Source: an uncultured Clostridia bacterium
GTDB taxonomy: Bacteria > Bacillota > Clostridia > Oscillospirales > Acutalibacteraceae
Assembly: GCA_946500295.1 (NCBI GenBank)
Contig: CAMMVF010000013.1
Coordinates: 1-64,000 of the forward strand
DNA: 64,000 nt
Reading direction: 5' to 3'
Made by a program: the position numbers and the translations under genes. A model generated the notes under the pieces. It was given only the letters and a program-made list of their open reading frames with translations, had not been told where the DNA came from and made no database searches. Positions 1-8,025 of this stretch are shown piece after piece; positions within the stretch are counted from its first letter, which is position 1, and each line of letters begins with the position of its first letter.

Positions 1-33
1 GGAGACTTCCCTAAAGGTTGTTTTGCATTATAT

Positions 34-109
34 TCCTCCATAGCTCAGTCGGTAGAGCGCATGACTGTTAATCATGATGTCACTGGTTCGAGCCCAGTTG
101 GGGGAGCCA
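34..109 (+). tRNA. tRNA-Asn (anticodon GTT)
   Basis: The cloverleaf can be folded by eye. The acceptor arm pairs 34-40 with 99-105, the anticodon arm has stem catga/tcatg around loop ctgttaa with GTT at 67-69, and the T arm carries ggttcga. The CCA end is encoded at 107-109. The GTT anticodon assigns asparagine. A minus-strand reading frame across it (ending PPTGLEPVTS) is a common artefact of tRNA sequence, not a gene. The phage lysis cassette that follows makes this tRNA a possible old phage attachment site, but no repeated tRNA 3' end was found in the window. Confidence 0.97.
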
Positions 110-427
110 AGCGAGGCTCATAGAATACTATGAGCCTCTGTTTTCTTATATAGACATTTAAGCACCCGGGAGTAAAAACAAAAAGTTTCCGCCGCACAGA
201 GGGAAAAGGGGAAAAGTAGTTAAGGTCGTTTTTTGTAACAAGCATTAATAGTTTTAATGCAACACTCACATCACTGTGTTTCAATGCTTATGATGTACCT
301 CGGCTCAGCTATTCCTATTGATTTGTTCAAACAGCTTCGTCAATCCCTTTGTTTTTTATTACCATTTTTCTATTATATTAATATTTACTATTTTGGGAGT
401 AGAACCGCCAGTTTGCTAATAACACTG

Positions 428-452
428 AAGCCACCGGTCAAACCGGTGGCTT
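428..452. terminator. Perfect 11-bp hairpin after the endolysin gene
   Basis: The arms aagccaccggt (428-438) and accggtggctt (442-452) flank a CAA loop, 14 bp past the endolysin stop codon. The T-rich tail (tttgtcttt) lies on the plus-strand side. On the minus strand, where the lysis genes are read, the tail is poor in T. It is therefore either an imperfect terminator for the lysis genes or a terminator for plus-strand transcription from the tRNA side. Confidence 0.6.
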
Positions 453-466
453 TGTCTTTAAGATAT

Positions 467-1399
467 TTATTTGAGCAGTGAATAGAAGGTTTCCTTGCCT
501 GCCACGCCGTCTCTTTCCAGTCCTTTTTTGCTTTGCCAGCTCAGGACTGCGCTGTAGGTTTTATCGCCGTATTCGCCGTCGAAACCGCCCGTGTCGTAAC
601 CCCTGCAAATCAACGCCGACTGAAGCAGTTTTACATAATTGCCGGTTGCGCCCTTGCTAATACAGCGTATTGCCGCCTTTGTCTTTGCGCCCATGATCCC
701 GTCAACGCTCAAACCTGCTTTATAGGTTGCGTTCAAATAGCACTGCAACGAGCCAACAATCGCCGATTTTGTTTCACTACCATATATACCATCAACGGCG
801 CAGTGAGTGCCGTAGGTGCTGTTCAGCCACCTCTGTACGCTTTTGATTGCATTCTTGCCTGTGTTGGCCGTGGCGTTTGCTGAGCTTGTCGAATTTGACG
901 CTTCGGTGTAAGAGCTGTCGGCAAGCTTCCAGTTCGGGCGATAGTAGCCGTTGATTTTCCCGCTGTAGAGTGAATAAGATTTACGGCAGACGGTGGAACT
1001 TGTGTTAGTCCCGTTTGCGTTGCCCTCTATCGTATGTACGGTGTTGCCGGACACCTTCTCAACTATGCCGACGTGGTCGGAAAAATATTTGTCGTGCCCG
1101 GGATAGTAACCCAAACCGTTCCATGTGAATACTATGATGTCGCCCGACTGCGGCACACTGTTATGACCCTCGAGCCATGTGCCCCAGCCCTTAGCCATGC
1201 TCTCTCTCGGGATAGACCCTGCGCCGGTGGACATTACAATGCACTTGTTCGCCGCACCGACATCCTTGGCACACTTGCTCACGAATTCTGCGCACCACGG
1301 CGTGCCCGACGGCATACCGAATAATTCGTTAAATATAGTGCAGCCGTAGCCTATGTAACCCTTGGCTGCGCTTACAAATTTCTCTCTGATTGTTGCCAT
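467..1399 (-). CDS. Phage-type endolysin: CHAP amidase/peptidase with peptidoglycan-binding repeats
   Basis: The product is a 310-residue cell-wall hydrolase. The N-terminal half is a CHAP domain with the expected Cys in TPWCAEFV (about C36) and His in FSDHVGIVEK (about H109), which would cut peptide or amide bonds of peptidoglycan. From about residue 180, after a Ser/Thr/Asn/Ala-rich linker, come PG_binding_1-like repeats with DGIYGSETKSAI, DGIMGAKTKAAI and GEYGDKTYSAV signatures for wall binding. No signal peptide is present, as expected for an endolysin released by a holin. The holin gene ends 4 bp upstream, so the two form a lysis pair. The family is clear; the exact bond cut is not known. 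Confidence 0.9.
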   Translation of the reverse strand: MATIREKFVSAAKGYIGYGCTIFNELFGMPSGTPWCAEFVSKCAKDVGAANKCIVMSTGAGSIPRESMAKGWGTWLEGHNSVPQSGDIIVFTWNGLGYYPGHDKYFSDHVGIVEKVSGNTVHTIEGNANGTNTSSTVCRKSYSLYSGKINGYYRPNWKLADSSYTEASNSTSSANATANTGKNAIKSVQRWLNSTYGTHCAVDGIYGSETKSAIVGSLQCYLNATYKAGLSVDGIMGAKTKAAIRCISKGATGNYVKLLQSALICRGYDTGGFDGEYGDKTYSAVLSWQSKKGLERDGVAGKETFYSLLK

Positions 1400-1403
1400 T
1401 CAA

Positions 1404-1601
1404 TCACTCCTTCGCTTCCGGCAAGCCGGCTATTGATGTCAAAATCGACAGTATTCCTGCAAGCATCGAAGCCGAGCCAACAGCCAGCCAGTCCACCTCG
1501 GACATTGCAGCTGATACCCCTATGGTCGCAACTGCCGTTTGAGCTACTGTTTTTATTGCTCTTATCCCTGCTGCGATTATCCAGCTTTTGTTAAATTTCA
1601 T
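1404..1601 (-). CDS. Small phage holin, r1t-like
   Basis: This 65-residue protein begins MKFNKSWIIAAGIRAIKT and has two hydrophobic stretches (about 8-30 and 38-58) with a small Ala/Gly/Ser-rich character and a charged C-terminus (LPEAKE). Size, two-helix layout and position directly before the endolysin fit an r1t-type holin, which forms the membrane lesion that lets the endolysin out. It starts with ATG behind a gggaggtaaggt ribosome site on the minus strand. The family call rests on the overall pattern, and a different holin family is possible. Confidence 0.8.
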   Translation of the reverse strand: MKFNKSWIIAAGIRAIKTVAQTAVATIGVSAAMSEVDWLAVGSASMLAGILSILTSIAGLPEAKE

Positions 1602-1659
1602 ACCTTACCTCCCAAAATCACTCTTGTCCCTGCGCTATTTATGTTCCGGATATGAGCTA

Positions 1660-2040
1660 CTAGGTTTCAGCAAGCGTCAGATTGCTTGTGATACTCGGCT
1701 TGACTGTCAGTCTTACCATGTCCGACTTTTTCTTGCTGCCGTCCGAGCATAACATCACAATCTGCAAATACAAACTTCCCGCCGCCATCAACATATTCGG
1801 CAGCTCGTAGGATATCGGAGGTTTCAATGGCGTGCTGTTGTATGCTTCGTTGTCGCCCGTCAAAAAGTAAAGCTGATATCTCGCGCTTTCGTCTTTTTGC
1901 CAGTCAAGCGGCAGCGCTATATTTATCTGCGTCGCCAAATTCTCTCCCGAGTAGCCCGCAATAAGCTCATTCTCGCCGAAATATATACTGTTTGTCCGCT
2001 CGTCCTCAAGTACAGTGAGCGTAAGCTCTCTCTTGCTCAT
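1660..2040 (-). CDS. Phage-associated hypothetical protein, beta-rich
   Basis: This 126-residue soluble protein (MSKRELTLTVLEDERTNSIY) has alternating hydrophobic and polar residues typical of beta structure and no signal peptide or membrane segment. It lies between the putative XhlA-like protein and the holin, in the same direction, and its ATG overlaps the stop of the upstream gene by 4 bp (ATGA), so the two are translationally coupled. Proteins at this position in Clostridia phages are often tail-fibre or baseplate accessories, but I see no diagnostic motif and do not assign a function. Confidence 0.65.
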   Translation of the reverse strand: MSKRELTLTVLEDERTNSIYFGENELIAGYSGENLATQINIALPLDWQKDESARYQLYFLTGDNEAYNSTPLKPPISYELPNMLMAAGSLYLQIVMLCSDGSKKKSDMVRLTVKPSITSNLTLAET

Positions 2041-2396
2041 ATATTCTCCTCCTTAATACAACCTGCCCTATGCTGACCGCCTCGGCTTATCAGCAGATCG
2101 TAAATTTTGTCAATTTTGGCCTCGGTTTGATTTTGCGTGCGGTAAAACTCGTCCTTTGTCAGCATCCTCTCCTTGATCTCCTCGACGTCCGACTGAGTCT
2201 TTTTCAAGCCCTGCTTAAGCTCGGTTTTTACCTCCCGAAGCTCCTCCTTGGTCACGTAGCTCCGCTTTATATGCTCTATTTCCTCGCCGTGGCTGTCCTG
2301 AGTGTGCATGGTCCTCTTCAGAAAAAAACCTATTATGCTCAGCCCCGCCCCCACGGCGAGAACCAAAAGCCACCAAACGTCAGCTCCAAAGCTCAT
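2037..2396 (-). CDS. Membrane-anchored coiled-coil phage protein (XhlA-like)
   Basis: This 119-residue protein has one N-terminal membrane helix (about residues 7-25, WWLLVLAVGAGLSIIGFFL), followed by a long charged helix with heptad-like spacing (about 35-100), predicted to be coiled coil. This layout resembles hemolysin XhlA-type or spanin-like accessory proteins of phage lysis modules. It is the first gene of the four-gene minus-strand cassette, with a GGAGGTGGGA ribosome site. The role as a holin or lysis helper is inferred from neighbours. Confidence 0.65.
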   Translation of the reverse strand: MSFGADVWWLLVLAVGAGLSIIGFFLKRTMHTQDSHGEEIEHIKRSYVTKEELREVKTELKQGLKKTQSDVEEIKERMLTKDEFYRTQNQTEAKIDKIYDLLISRGGQHRAGCIKEENI

Positions 2397-2929
2397 GGTC
2401 CCACCTCCAAATAAATTAAGCTTTGTACGATAAATCGTACAAAGCGTTTGCTTGTGCTGTCAAGGGGGGGACTAAAGCCGTGCCTGCACCCGCCGCTTGA
2501 CCATGTGAAATTTAGCTGTACAAAATTTTGGACAGATTGTGCCGCTGTCCCGCCTTCTATAAATAATTATAGAGCAGGGTTTTGCATTTTGTCATGTAAA
2601 TTAAAAAAATTTGAATAAACAGTTAATTACAGGCTGCGGCTTTTTCAATAGCTTTAAACAGATTTTACTTGTTTTAAACTTTATATCTAAGCCCTTTGTT
2701 CCTTGTGGGAGAGAAAAGCCGTGCTATCAGTACAAATTTTCTCTACAAAATGGCTTTGAGCGCATGCGAAAAAATAAATTCTTCTTTACCTGCTTTACGA
2801 AATCTCTATATTTATTAACCTACTTCCTACTGCATCGACACGGAGTCATTATTTACGGCTGTTAGAGTTTATATCGAAAGTGACAAAGCTTTCAAGCAAT
2901 TTTTTGTCCTAATGGGAGGAGAGAAAGAA
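2397..2929. other. AT-rich intergenic gap with one 10-bp perfect hairpin
   Basis: No convincing gene is seen here. The short plus-strand frame at 2611-2865 has no ribosome site and no recognisable features. The one clear structure is the hairpin ctttgtacga/tcgtacaaag (2421-2430 and 2435-2444, loop taaa) just upstream of the first lysis gene. It could be a repressor operator for the phage cassette or a terminator stem. The rest marks the border between phage remnant and host DNA. Confidence 0.5.
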
Positions 2930-4666
2930 ATGAAGAAAAGGATAATCGCAGTGGCTCTGTCCAGTCTGACCTTGGCTGGAGCCGTAACAGTTGGAGCTTC
3001 GGCAACGCCCTCAAGCCTTGACTACACCATTGACAGCCCCTATGCAAATGTAAATTGGGACACCTACGGGCAGTACAAGGCTGATTTCCACGCACACTCA
3101 AACGAGAGCGATGGCTCGCCGATGCCTGCCGAGACAGTCGAGGAGCACTACAAAAAGGGCTTCGATATTTTGGCTCTTACGGATCACAACGTATGCAACA
3201 CAAGCTGGAATCGCAAGGACGACCCCACCGGAAACGGAAGAACCTACCTGACCGACGAAAGATATGACGAAATCACAAACGGAACTGACCGCGACGGCAG
3301 AGGAATGGTAGCTATCCCGAACTCCGACGAGCAGTCCAGAAGCGACCATCTCAACACCTTCTTTACCCCGTATAACAACGAATCAGGGGCAACGCTGGAG
3401 GACAACATCAGAATCACCGAAGAGCTCGGCGGCATTTCTCATATCAACCACCCCGGCCGTTACACAGGAGGAAAGAACACCTCGGGCACTGCCGGAGAGG
3501 ACGCTTCTAACGACCCGGAAAATGTACAGAAGTATGTGGATCTTTTTATGAAGTATGAATCCTGCGTAGGTATGGAAATCATCAATAAGCTCGACGGAGA
3601 CTCCTACTCAGACCGTATTCTCTGGGACAATATCCTTGAGCAGACCATGGAGCAGGACAGACCCGTTTGGGGATTCTCAAACGACGACACACACTCAAAC
3701 TCAGCTACAGGACACAGCTACAACATGATGCTCCTTCCCAAGAATACTGCAACCAACGTCAGAGCAGCCATGGAGTCGGGCACATTCTACGCAAGCGCAA
3801 AGGTAGCTAAGAGAGAGGGCTATACAAACACAAATATCGACGAGATAAACGACTACCAGCCCCCTGTAATCACCAACATAGCTGTTGACCAGAACGAGGA
3901 CAGCATCACTATTGACGGCGAGTATTATAACACCGTAGAGTGGATAGCCGACGGTGAGGTTATAGCTACAGGAAACACAATAGACCTCAACGACTACGAG
4001 GACAAAATCGGCAGCTACGTTCGTGCTCAGCTTAAGGGCGACGAGGGAATAAGCTTTACTCAGCCCTTCGGTGTAAAGGCAAGAGCAGCCGGTCAGGCAA
4101 GCATGAGCCTTGACAAGGATTCAATAGTTGTAGAGGACGACAATACGGTAACCTGCACCGTATCTGTTGACGGAGTAAGCGGACTCAACGCCTTTGACGC
4201 TAAAGTAAACTACGATTCCTCAGTATTTGAGGTAGCTGAGGTTAAGTCTCTTGTCGAGGGCGGCATTGTAAGCGCAGACAAGAGCGTTGACGGCACAGCC
4301 AGAATGATTATCGCTACGGAGCAGCCGATATCAGGCGACAGCGATATAATGCAGGTTGTTCTTAAGCTGAAAGACGGAGTAGAAACCGGTGTAACCGAGC
4401 TTGCACTTGACAGCATCAACACAGCCGTGAGCGGCTCTAACGGAGCTTTTGAGAGCTTCCTTACAGTAGGCGACAGCGGTGCACAGGAACTTGAGATTAT
4501 CTCCTACGCAGAGCTTTCGGACTTCAACGGGGACGGCAAGGTTACTCTGGCTGACCTCTCAATAGCTGTTATGAACTACAGAAACGGAGATACAATCTAC
4601 GATATTGACCGCAGCGGAGTTGTAGATGGAAACGACCTCGTAATTATAGCAGGGCTTATCGACTGA
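2930..4666 (+). CDS. Secreted PHP-fold phosphoesterase with cohesin-like and dockerin modules
   Basis: The start is placed at the ATG at 2930, 18 bp inside the longest frame, because the ribosome site gggaggagag lies upstream of it and a normal signal peptide (MKKRIIAVALSSLTLAGAVT, cut near ASA) then begins the protein. The catalytic part (about 40-300) is a PHP domain: HxH in DFHAHSNESDG, LTDHN, SHINHPG and SNDDTHS supply metal ligands for a metal-dependent phosphoesterase. Residues about 385-520 look like a cohesin-type beta sandwich. The end is a type I dockerin with two calcium loops, DFNGDGKVTLADLS and DIDRSGVVDGNDLV. It probably docks on a surface scaffold. The substrate is unknown. Confidence 0.88.
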   Translation: MKKRIIAVALSSLTLAGAVTVGASATPSSLDYTIDSPYANVNWDTYGQYKADFHAHSNESDGSPMPAETVEEHYKKGFDILALTDHNVCNTSWNRKDDPTGNGRTYLTDERYDEITNGTDRDGRGMVAIPNSDEQSRSDHLNTFFTPYNNESGATLEDNIRITEELGGISHINHPGRYTGGKNTSGTAGEDASNDPENVQKYVDLFMKYESCVGMEIINKLDGDSYSDRILWDNILEQTMEQDRPVWGFSNDDTHSNSATGHSYNMMLLPKNTATNVRAAMESGTFYASAKVAKREGYTNTNIDEINDYQPPVITNIAVDQNEDSITIDGEYYNTVEWIADGEVIATGNTIDLNDYEDKIGSYVRAQLKGDEGISFTQPFGVKARAAGQASMSLDKDSIVVEDDNTVTCTVSVDGVSGLNAFDAKVNYDSSVFEVAEVKSLVEGGIVSADKSVDGTARMIIATEQPISGDSDIMQVVLKLKDGVETGVTELALDSINTAVSGSNGAFESFLTVGDSGAQELEIISYAELSDFNGDGKVTLADLSIAVMNYRNGDTIYDIDRSGVVDGNDLVIIAGLID

Positions 4667-4769
4667 CGAATTTATTCTCAAAGCCTTGGGGAGCGTCGAT
4701 AGCACGCTCCCCTTGCGGCTTAGTCTGTGGATTAATTTTTATACCTGCAACTGAAAGGGCTGAACTTTT

Positions 4770-5507
4770 TTGAAAAAAATCATCTGTGTCGTTATTGTGG
4801 TGTTCGCGCTCGGAATATCCTGCATAACCGCATTTGCAGCGCAAAGCGAGATTACGGCAAGGGAAACGGTTATAAAAATAGATAAAAACGACGAGAGCTT
4901 TGAGATAGAGCTTGACATAAATACTTCCTCGAGCTACGCCGGCATGGAGCTGGGAGTAAGCTGCGACGAGGGTGTAAAAATGATTGCTTCCGAGTGCAAT
5001 GCCGGAAATATGTCGGTGGGACCTACCTTCGGTCAGGGTAAGTACTGGGTATGCTTTTTTGACGGTGAAAACTCCATGCCCGAATCGGTCACGGTTACTC
5101 TGACAATGAGCTGCCCCAAGGGCACGAAGGCAGCAAGCGCATATATAGACGAGCTTACCATAATTACCCGTGAAGGTCTTTCAACCTCCACGGAGGAGCT
5201 TAACCCCGATATCAAGGTAACTGCAACCACAGTTGATGACTATGTGCCCGACGACAGCCGTCCAAACGGCGGTGAAATCACGAACACCTCGGCTAATACG
5301 GGCGGCGGTTCCGGCGCAGGCGGAGTAATCAAAACCTCGACCGATACCGGCGGGACTGCAGGCGGCAGTGTGAGCGGTACGGCTGTAAATGATAAGGACA
5401 GCGTCACCACCGGACAGAATATCTCCGCACTTGCCCTGGCAGTTTTGGCGCTGCCGTGCTGCGCTTTGACAATATATTGCTTGAGGCGAAAGAGAATTGG
5501 AAGGTAA
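4770..5507 (+). CDS. Membrane-anchored cohesin-like surface protein
   Basis: This 245-residue protein starts at TTG (4770) behind gaaaggg. It has an N-terminal signal peptide (KKIICVVIVVFALGISCITA, cut near FAA), a beta-sandwich region (about 28-150) whose pattern resembles cohesins, a Ser/Thr/Gly/Asn-rich linker (about 155-215) and a C-terminal membrane helix followed by basic residues (CLRRKRIGR). It would sit outside the cell, tethered to the membrane. It lies about 100 bp after the dockerin enzyme on the same strand, so it may be the anchor for that dockerin. The cohesin assignment is by pattern only. Confidence 0.7.
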   Translation: MKKIICVVIVVFALGISCITAFAAQSEITARETVIKIDKNDESFEIELDINTSSSYAGMELGVSCDEGVKMIASECNAGNMSVGPTFGQGKYWVCFFDGENSMPESVTVTLTMSCPKGTKAASAYIDELTIITREGLSTSTEELNPDIKVTATTVDDYVPDDSRPNGGEITNTSANTGGGSGAGGVIKTSTDTGGTAGGSVSGTAVNDKDSVTTGQNISALALAVLALPCCALTIYCLRRKRIGR

Positions 5508-5608
5508 AATATTGAACTTTGCGTTCGGTCGGCTGTAAAAGAGCTGCAATTTGATAAAACCTGCGTATTACACCTCGGATATTGAGTATAATAAAATATA
5601 ACGCTGAA

Positions 5609-5654
5609 CTCCCTGAGCTATTAGTGCAGCTTAGGGAGCTTTTTGCTTTTTTCG
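5609..5654 (+). terminator. Rho-independent terminator
   Basis: An 11-bp stem (ctccctgagct with agcttagggag, one mismatch) is followed by gctttttgctttttt. It closes the secreted cohesin/dockerin gene pair before the suf promoter. Confidence 0.85.
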
Positions 5655-5663
5655 ACTTAAAAG

Positions 5664-5691
5664 TTGAAAATTGGAATTATTATGGTATAAT
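5664..5691 (+). promoter_or_regulatory. Sigma-A-type promoter of sufCB
   Basis: The -35 is TTGAAA at 5664-5669 and the -10 is TATAAT at 5686-5691, with a 16-bp spacer. The sufC start lies about 55 bp further on behind the ribosome site aaaaggagg. No known iron-sulphur regulator site was recognised. Confidence 0.8.
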
Positions 5692-5750
5692 AAAATGTCG
5701 ATAAACACTCAACAGTACTAAGTAAAAAAGTACCGAAAAGGAGGTTAAAT

Positions 5751-6497
5751 ATGCTTGAGCTTCAACACATCGGATTTAAAACCGAGGAAGGTAAAGATAT
5801 ACTGAAGGACATAAGCTTAAAAATCAGCGACCGCTTTGTCGCCGTCACAGGACCTAACGGTGGAGGAAAATCGACCCTTGCAAAGGTCATAGCGGGAATC
5901 TACCGCCCCACCTCGGGCAGGATTATCTTCGACGGACAGGACATAACCGATATGTCAATCACCGACAGGGCAAAGCTCGGCGTGAGTTACGCCTTTCAAC
6001 AGCCCGTACGATTCAAGGGACTCAGAGTCGGCGACCTGCTAAAGCTTTCAATGGGCAAGTCGATGAAGATGCGCGACGCCTGTGATTATTTGAGCGAGGT
6101 AGGGCTTTGCGCCAGAGACTATATCGACAGGGAATTAAACGACAGTCTCTCGGGCGGCGAGCTGAAGAGAATAGAAATTGCTACCATACTTGCAAGAGGC
6201 ACAAAGCTGTCTATCTTTGACGAGCCGGAAGCGGGCATAGATTTGTGGAGCTTTCAGAATCTCATCAGAGTTTTTCAAAAAATGTATGAGCACACCAAGG
6301 GCAGTATTTTGATTATCAGCCATCAGGAGAGAATTTTAAATATTGCCGATACCATAATTGTCATAAAGGACGGACGGGTGGAAAGGTGCGACTCCCGCAG
6401 CGCTGTGCTTCCCGAGCTGCTCGGCAGTGCGGACGGCAACACAGAGTTTTGCTCCACCCTGCTTGACAAAAATCAGGAGGTGACAAGAAGTGAATGA
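5751..6497 (+). CDS. sufC: Fe-S cluster assembly ATPase SufC
   Basis: This 248-residue cytoplasmic ABC-type ATPase has Walker A GPNGGGKST (about 35-43), a Q-loop (YAFQQP), the signature LSGGELKRIEIA and Walker B LSIFDEPEAGID. The last two, with the DEPEAGID form, are typical of SufC rather than transport ATPases. In the SUF pathway it powers conformational change of the SufB scaffold that builds iron-sulphur clusters. Its stop overlaps the sufB start by 8 bp, so the two are coupled. No sufS, sufU or sufD is adjacent, so the pair resembles the minimal SufBC type. Confidence 0.95.
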   Translation: MLELQHIGFKTEEGKDILKDISLKISDRFVAVTGPNGGGKSTLAKVIAGIYRPTSGRIIFDGQDITDMSITDRAKLGVSYAFQQPVRFKGLRVGDLLKLSMGKSMKMRDACDYLSEVGLCARDYIDRELNDSLSGGELKRIEIATILARGTKLSIFDEPEAGIDLWSFQNLIRVFQKMYEHTKGSILIISHQERILNIADTIIVIKDGRVERCDSRSAVLPELLGSADGNTEFCSTLLDKNQEVTRSE

Positions 6498-7407
6498 GAT
6501 AGAAAAGAATTTGTTAAAGGAAGTAGCCGAGCTTGATTCGATTCCGGTCGGAGCGTACAATATCCGCTCAAACGGCGCGCCGCTGATGAGAAACTCGACC
6601 GAGAATATCGACATTGTTCCAAAGACGGACAAGCCCGGAATAGACATATTCATAAAGGCAGGGACAAAGGGCGAGAGCGTCCACATTCCCGTAATCATCA
6701 GCCAAAGCGGACTAAAAGACCTCGTGTACAACGATTTTCACATAGGCGAGGACTGTGACATAACGATAATAGCCGGTTGTGGAATCCACAGCTGCGGCGA
6801 CCAGGAGACGGCTCACGACGGAATCCACACCTTCTACCTCGGCAAGAGGGCGAAGCTGCGCTATGTTGAAAAACACTACGCCGAGGGCGAGGGCAGGGGC
6901 AAGAGGGTTATGAACCCTACTACCGTTGTTCACCTCGAGGAGGGCGCTCACATGGAGATGGAGACCACCCAGATAGCCGGAATTGACGACACGATTCGTA
7001 AAACCGAGGGAACACTCAATGAAAACGCCACCTTGATAGTCAAGGAAAAGATAATGACCACGGGAAATCAGTTCGCCTCCACCGACTTTGATGTGGATTT
7101 AAACGGCGAGGGCAGCTCGACCGACGTTGTGTCCAGAAGCGTAGCCAGAGACAGCAGCCGTCAGGAGTTTACAAGCCGCATTAACGGAAACGCTCCCTGC
7201 GCAGGTCACAGCGAATGTGACGCCATTATCATGGACGACGCCTGCGTGCTAGCAAGCCCTCAGCTGACTGCAAACGACGTTGACGCAGCGCTGATTCACG
7301 AGGCGGCAATAGGCAAGATAGCGGGCGACCAGCTCATAAAGCTGATGACGCTCGGTCTTACCGAGGAGCAGGCGGAGCAGCAGATAGTCAGCGGATTTTT
7401 GCGCTAA
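6490..7407 (+). CDS. sufB: Short SufB/SufD-family Fe-S scaffold protein
   Basis: This 305-residue protein matches the SufB/SufD beta-helix core (VHIPVIISQSG, AHMEMETTQIAGIDD, SSTDVVSRSVARDSS, HSECDAIIMDDACVLASPQLTA, HEAAIGKIAGDQLIKLMTLGL). The HEAAIG and GLTEEQAEQQIVSGFLR motifs are standard for the C-terminal partner-binding region. It is much shorter than classical SufB (about 465 residues) and matches the small single-scaffold version found with SufC in archaea and many anaerobes. It starts with GTG behind a caggaggtgac ribosome site. It acts with SufC; the cysteine sulphur donor must be encoded elsewhere. Confidence 0.9.
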   Translation: MNEIEKNLLKEVAELDSIPVGAYNIRSNGAPLMRNSTENIDIVPKTDKPGIDIFIKAGTKGESVHIPVIISQSGLKDLVYNDFHIGEDCDITIIAGCGIHSCGDQETAHDGIHTFYLGKRAKLRYVEKHYAEGEGRGKRVMNPTTVVHLEEGAHMEMETTQIAGIDDTIRKTEGTLNENATLIVKEKIMTTGNQFASTDFDVDLNGEGSSTDVVSRSVARDSSRQEFTSRINGNAPCAGHSECDAIIMDDACVLASPQLTANDVDAALIHEAAIGKIAGDQLIKLMTLGLTEEQAEQQIVSGFLR

Positions 7408-7588
7408 CAGCTGGCGCTGTCAGCGCAGTGATATCTCAGCTATCGCTGAGGTGAAATCACGCCAAAGGCACGGTTGTGGAAAGCCTACGGCTTTAGAATT
7501 AAAGTAGTCTGTGCTAGACTTTAAATTTTTGCTCGAAATCCGCACAGGCTGAAAACGAGAGAAAGTGATTAAAGGACAGTAAGTGCAA

Positions 7589-7650
7589 ATTGGCACAGAT
7601 TCATACAAAAGCAGTGCAGGCGCACGTAGGGCGAAAGCGGCATTTGCCGC
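7589..7650 (+). repeat. Dispersed 60-bp motif, copy 1
   Basis: The consensus of the eight copies starts attggcacagatt, then gagcagtgcagg, then acgtaggrcgaaag, and ends in the hairpin gcggcatttgccgc. This copy keeps all parts, with the hairpin at 7637-7650. It lies downstream of sufB on the plus strand. Confidence 0.75.
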
Positions 7651-7721
7651 CGCCGTTGGCGAATGTGAAATCGCACTAATGTGCGGTTATGGAAAGCCTA
7701 CGGCTTTAAAATTAAAGTAGC

Positions 7722-7761
7722 TTGTGCGAGACTTGGGGTTAGTTCCCCGAGTCTCGCACAA
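7722..7761 (+). repeat. 17-bp stem-loop, copy 1 of 2
   Basis: The arms ttgtgcgagacttgggg and ccccgagtctcgcacaa (one G-U pair) enclose a short loop and are followed by ttttataacgag. The same 40-bp structure, flanks included, recurs at 11185-11224. It could act as a terminator after sufB, but the exact duplication marks it as part of a dispersed repeat. Confidence 0.8.
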
Positions 7762-7887
7762 TTTTATAACGAGTAAAAGTAAAACGTCCTGCTTACTAAA
7801 AATAAGAGAAAGCGAAAAGGTCTGCGCTTCCTTCAAAAGGAATCAAGCTCAAAACAGGCTAAAGGTAAAAAAGGACAACTGCTTTTG

Positions 7888-7940
7888 ATTGGCACAAATT
7901 AACGCGAGAGCAGTGCAGTTAAACGTAGGACAAAAAAGTC
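7888..7940 (+). repeat. Dispersed 60-bp motif, copy 2 (lacks terminal hairpin)
   Basis: This copy has attggcacaaatt, gagagcagtgcag and aaacgtaggac, but the terminal hairpin is replaced by aaaaaagtc. It ends exactly where the cadC promoter -35 begins. Confidence 0.65.
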
Positions 7941-7993
7941 TTGACAAAAAGAGCGGGGAGGAATACAATATCATTGTTGAATGATTGTTCAAC
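7941..7993 (+). promoter_or_regulatory. cadC promoter and ArsR-type operator
   Basis: The -35 TTGACA (7941-7946) and -10 TACAAT (7964-7969) have the ideal 17-bp spacing. Just downstream, the perfect inverted repeat GTTGAA-TGATTG-TTCAAC (7976-7993) covers the likely transcription start. This is the usual kind of site for CadC/ArsR repressors, so metal-free regulator would block initiation and metal would release it. Confidence 0.88.
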
Positions 7994-8025
7994 TAATAAA
8001 CGCTAAATGAAGGGGAGAGAGCGAA

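Larger units (their letters stand above)
7408..7940. repeat. Intergenic block of dispersed structured repeats
   Basis: This 533-bp gap is filled by repeat modules seen again at 8380-8686, 11100-11522 and 55190-55393. They include a palindrome agcctacggctt followed by taaaattaaagtag, the cgaaatccgcacaggctgaaaacgag block, a hairpin at 7722-7761, and two copies of the 60-bp motif (7589-7650 and 7888-7940). No coding frame is credible. The order and spacing of modules differ between sites, as in composite repeats built by successive insertion or recombination. Confidence 0.75.

Noticed and set aside
72-284. Minus-strand 70-codon frame ending PPTGLEPVTS
   Set aside because: It reads through tRNA-Asn in reverse; this ending is a common artefact of tRNA sequence.
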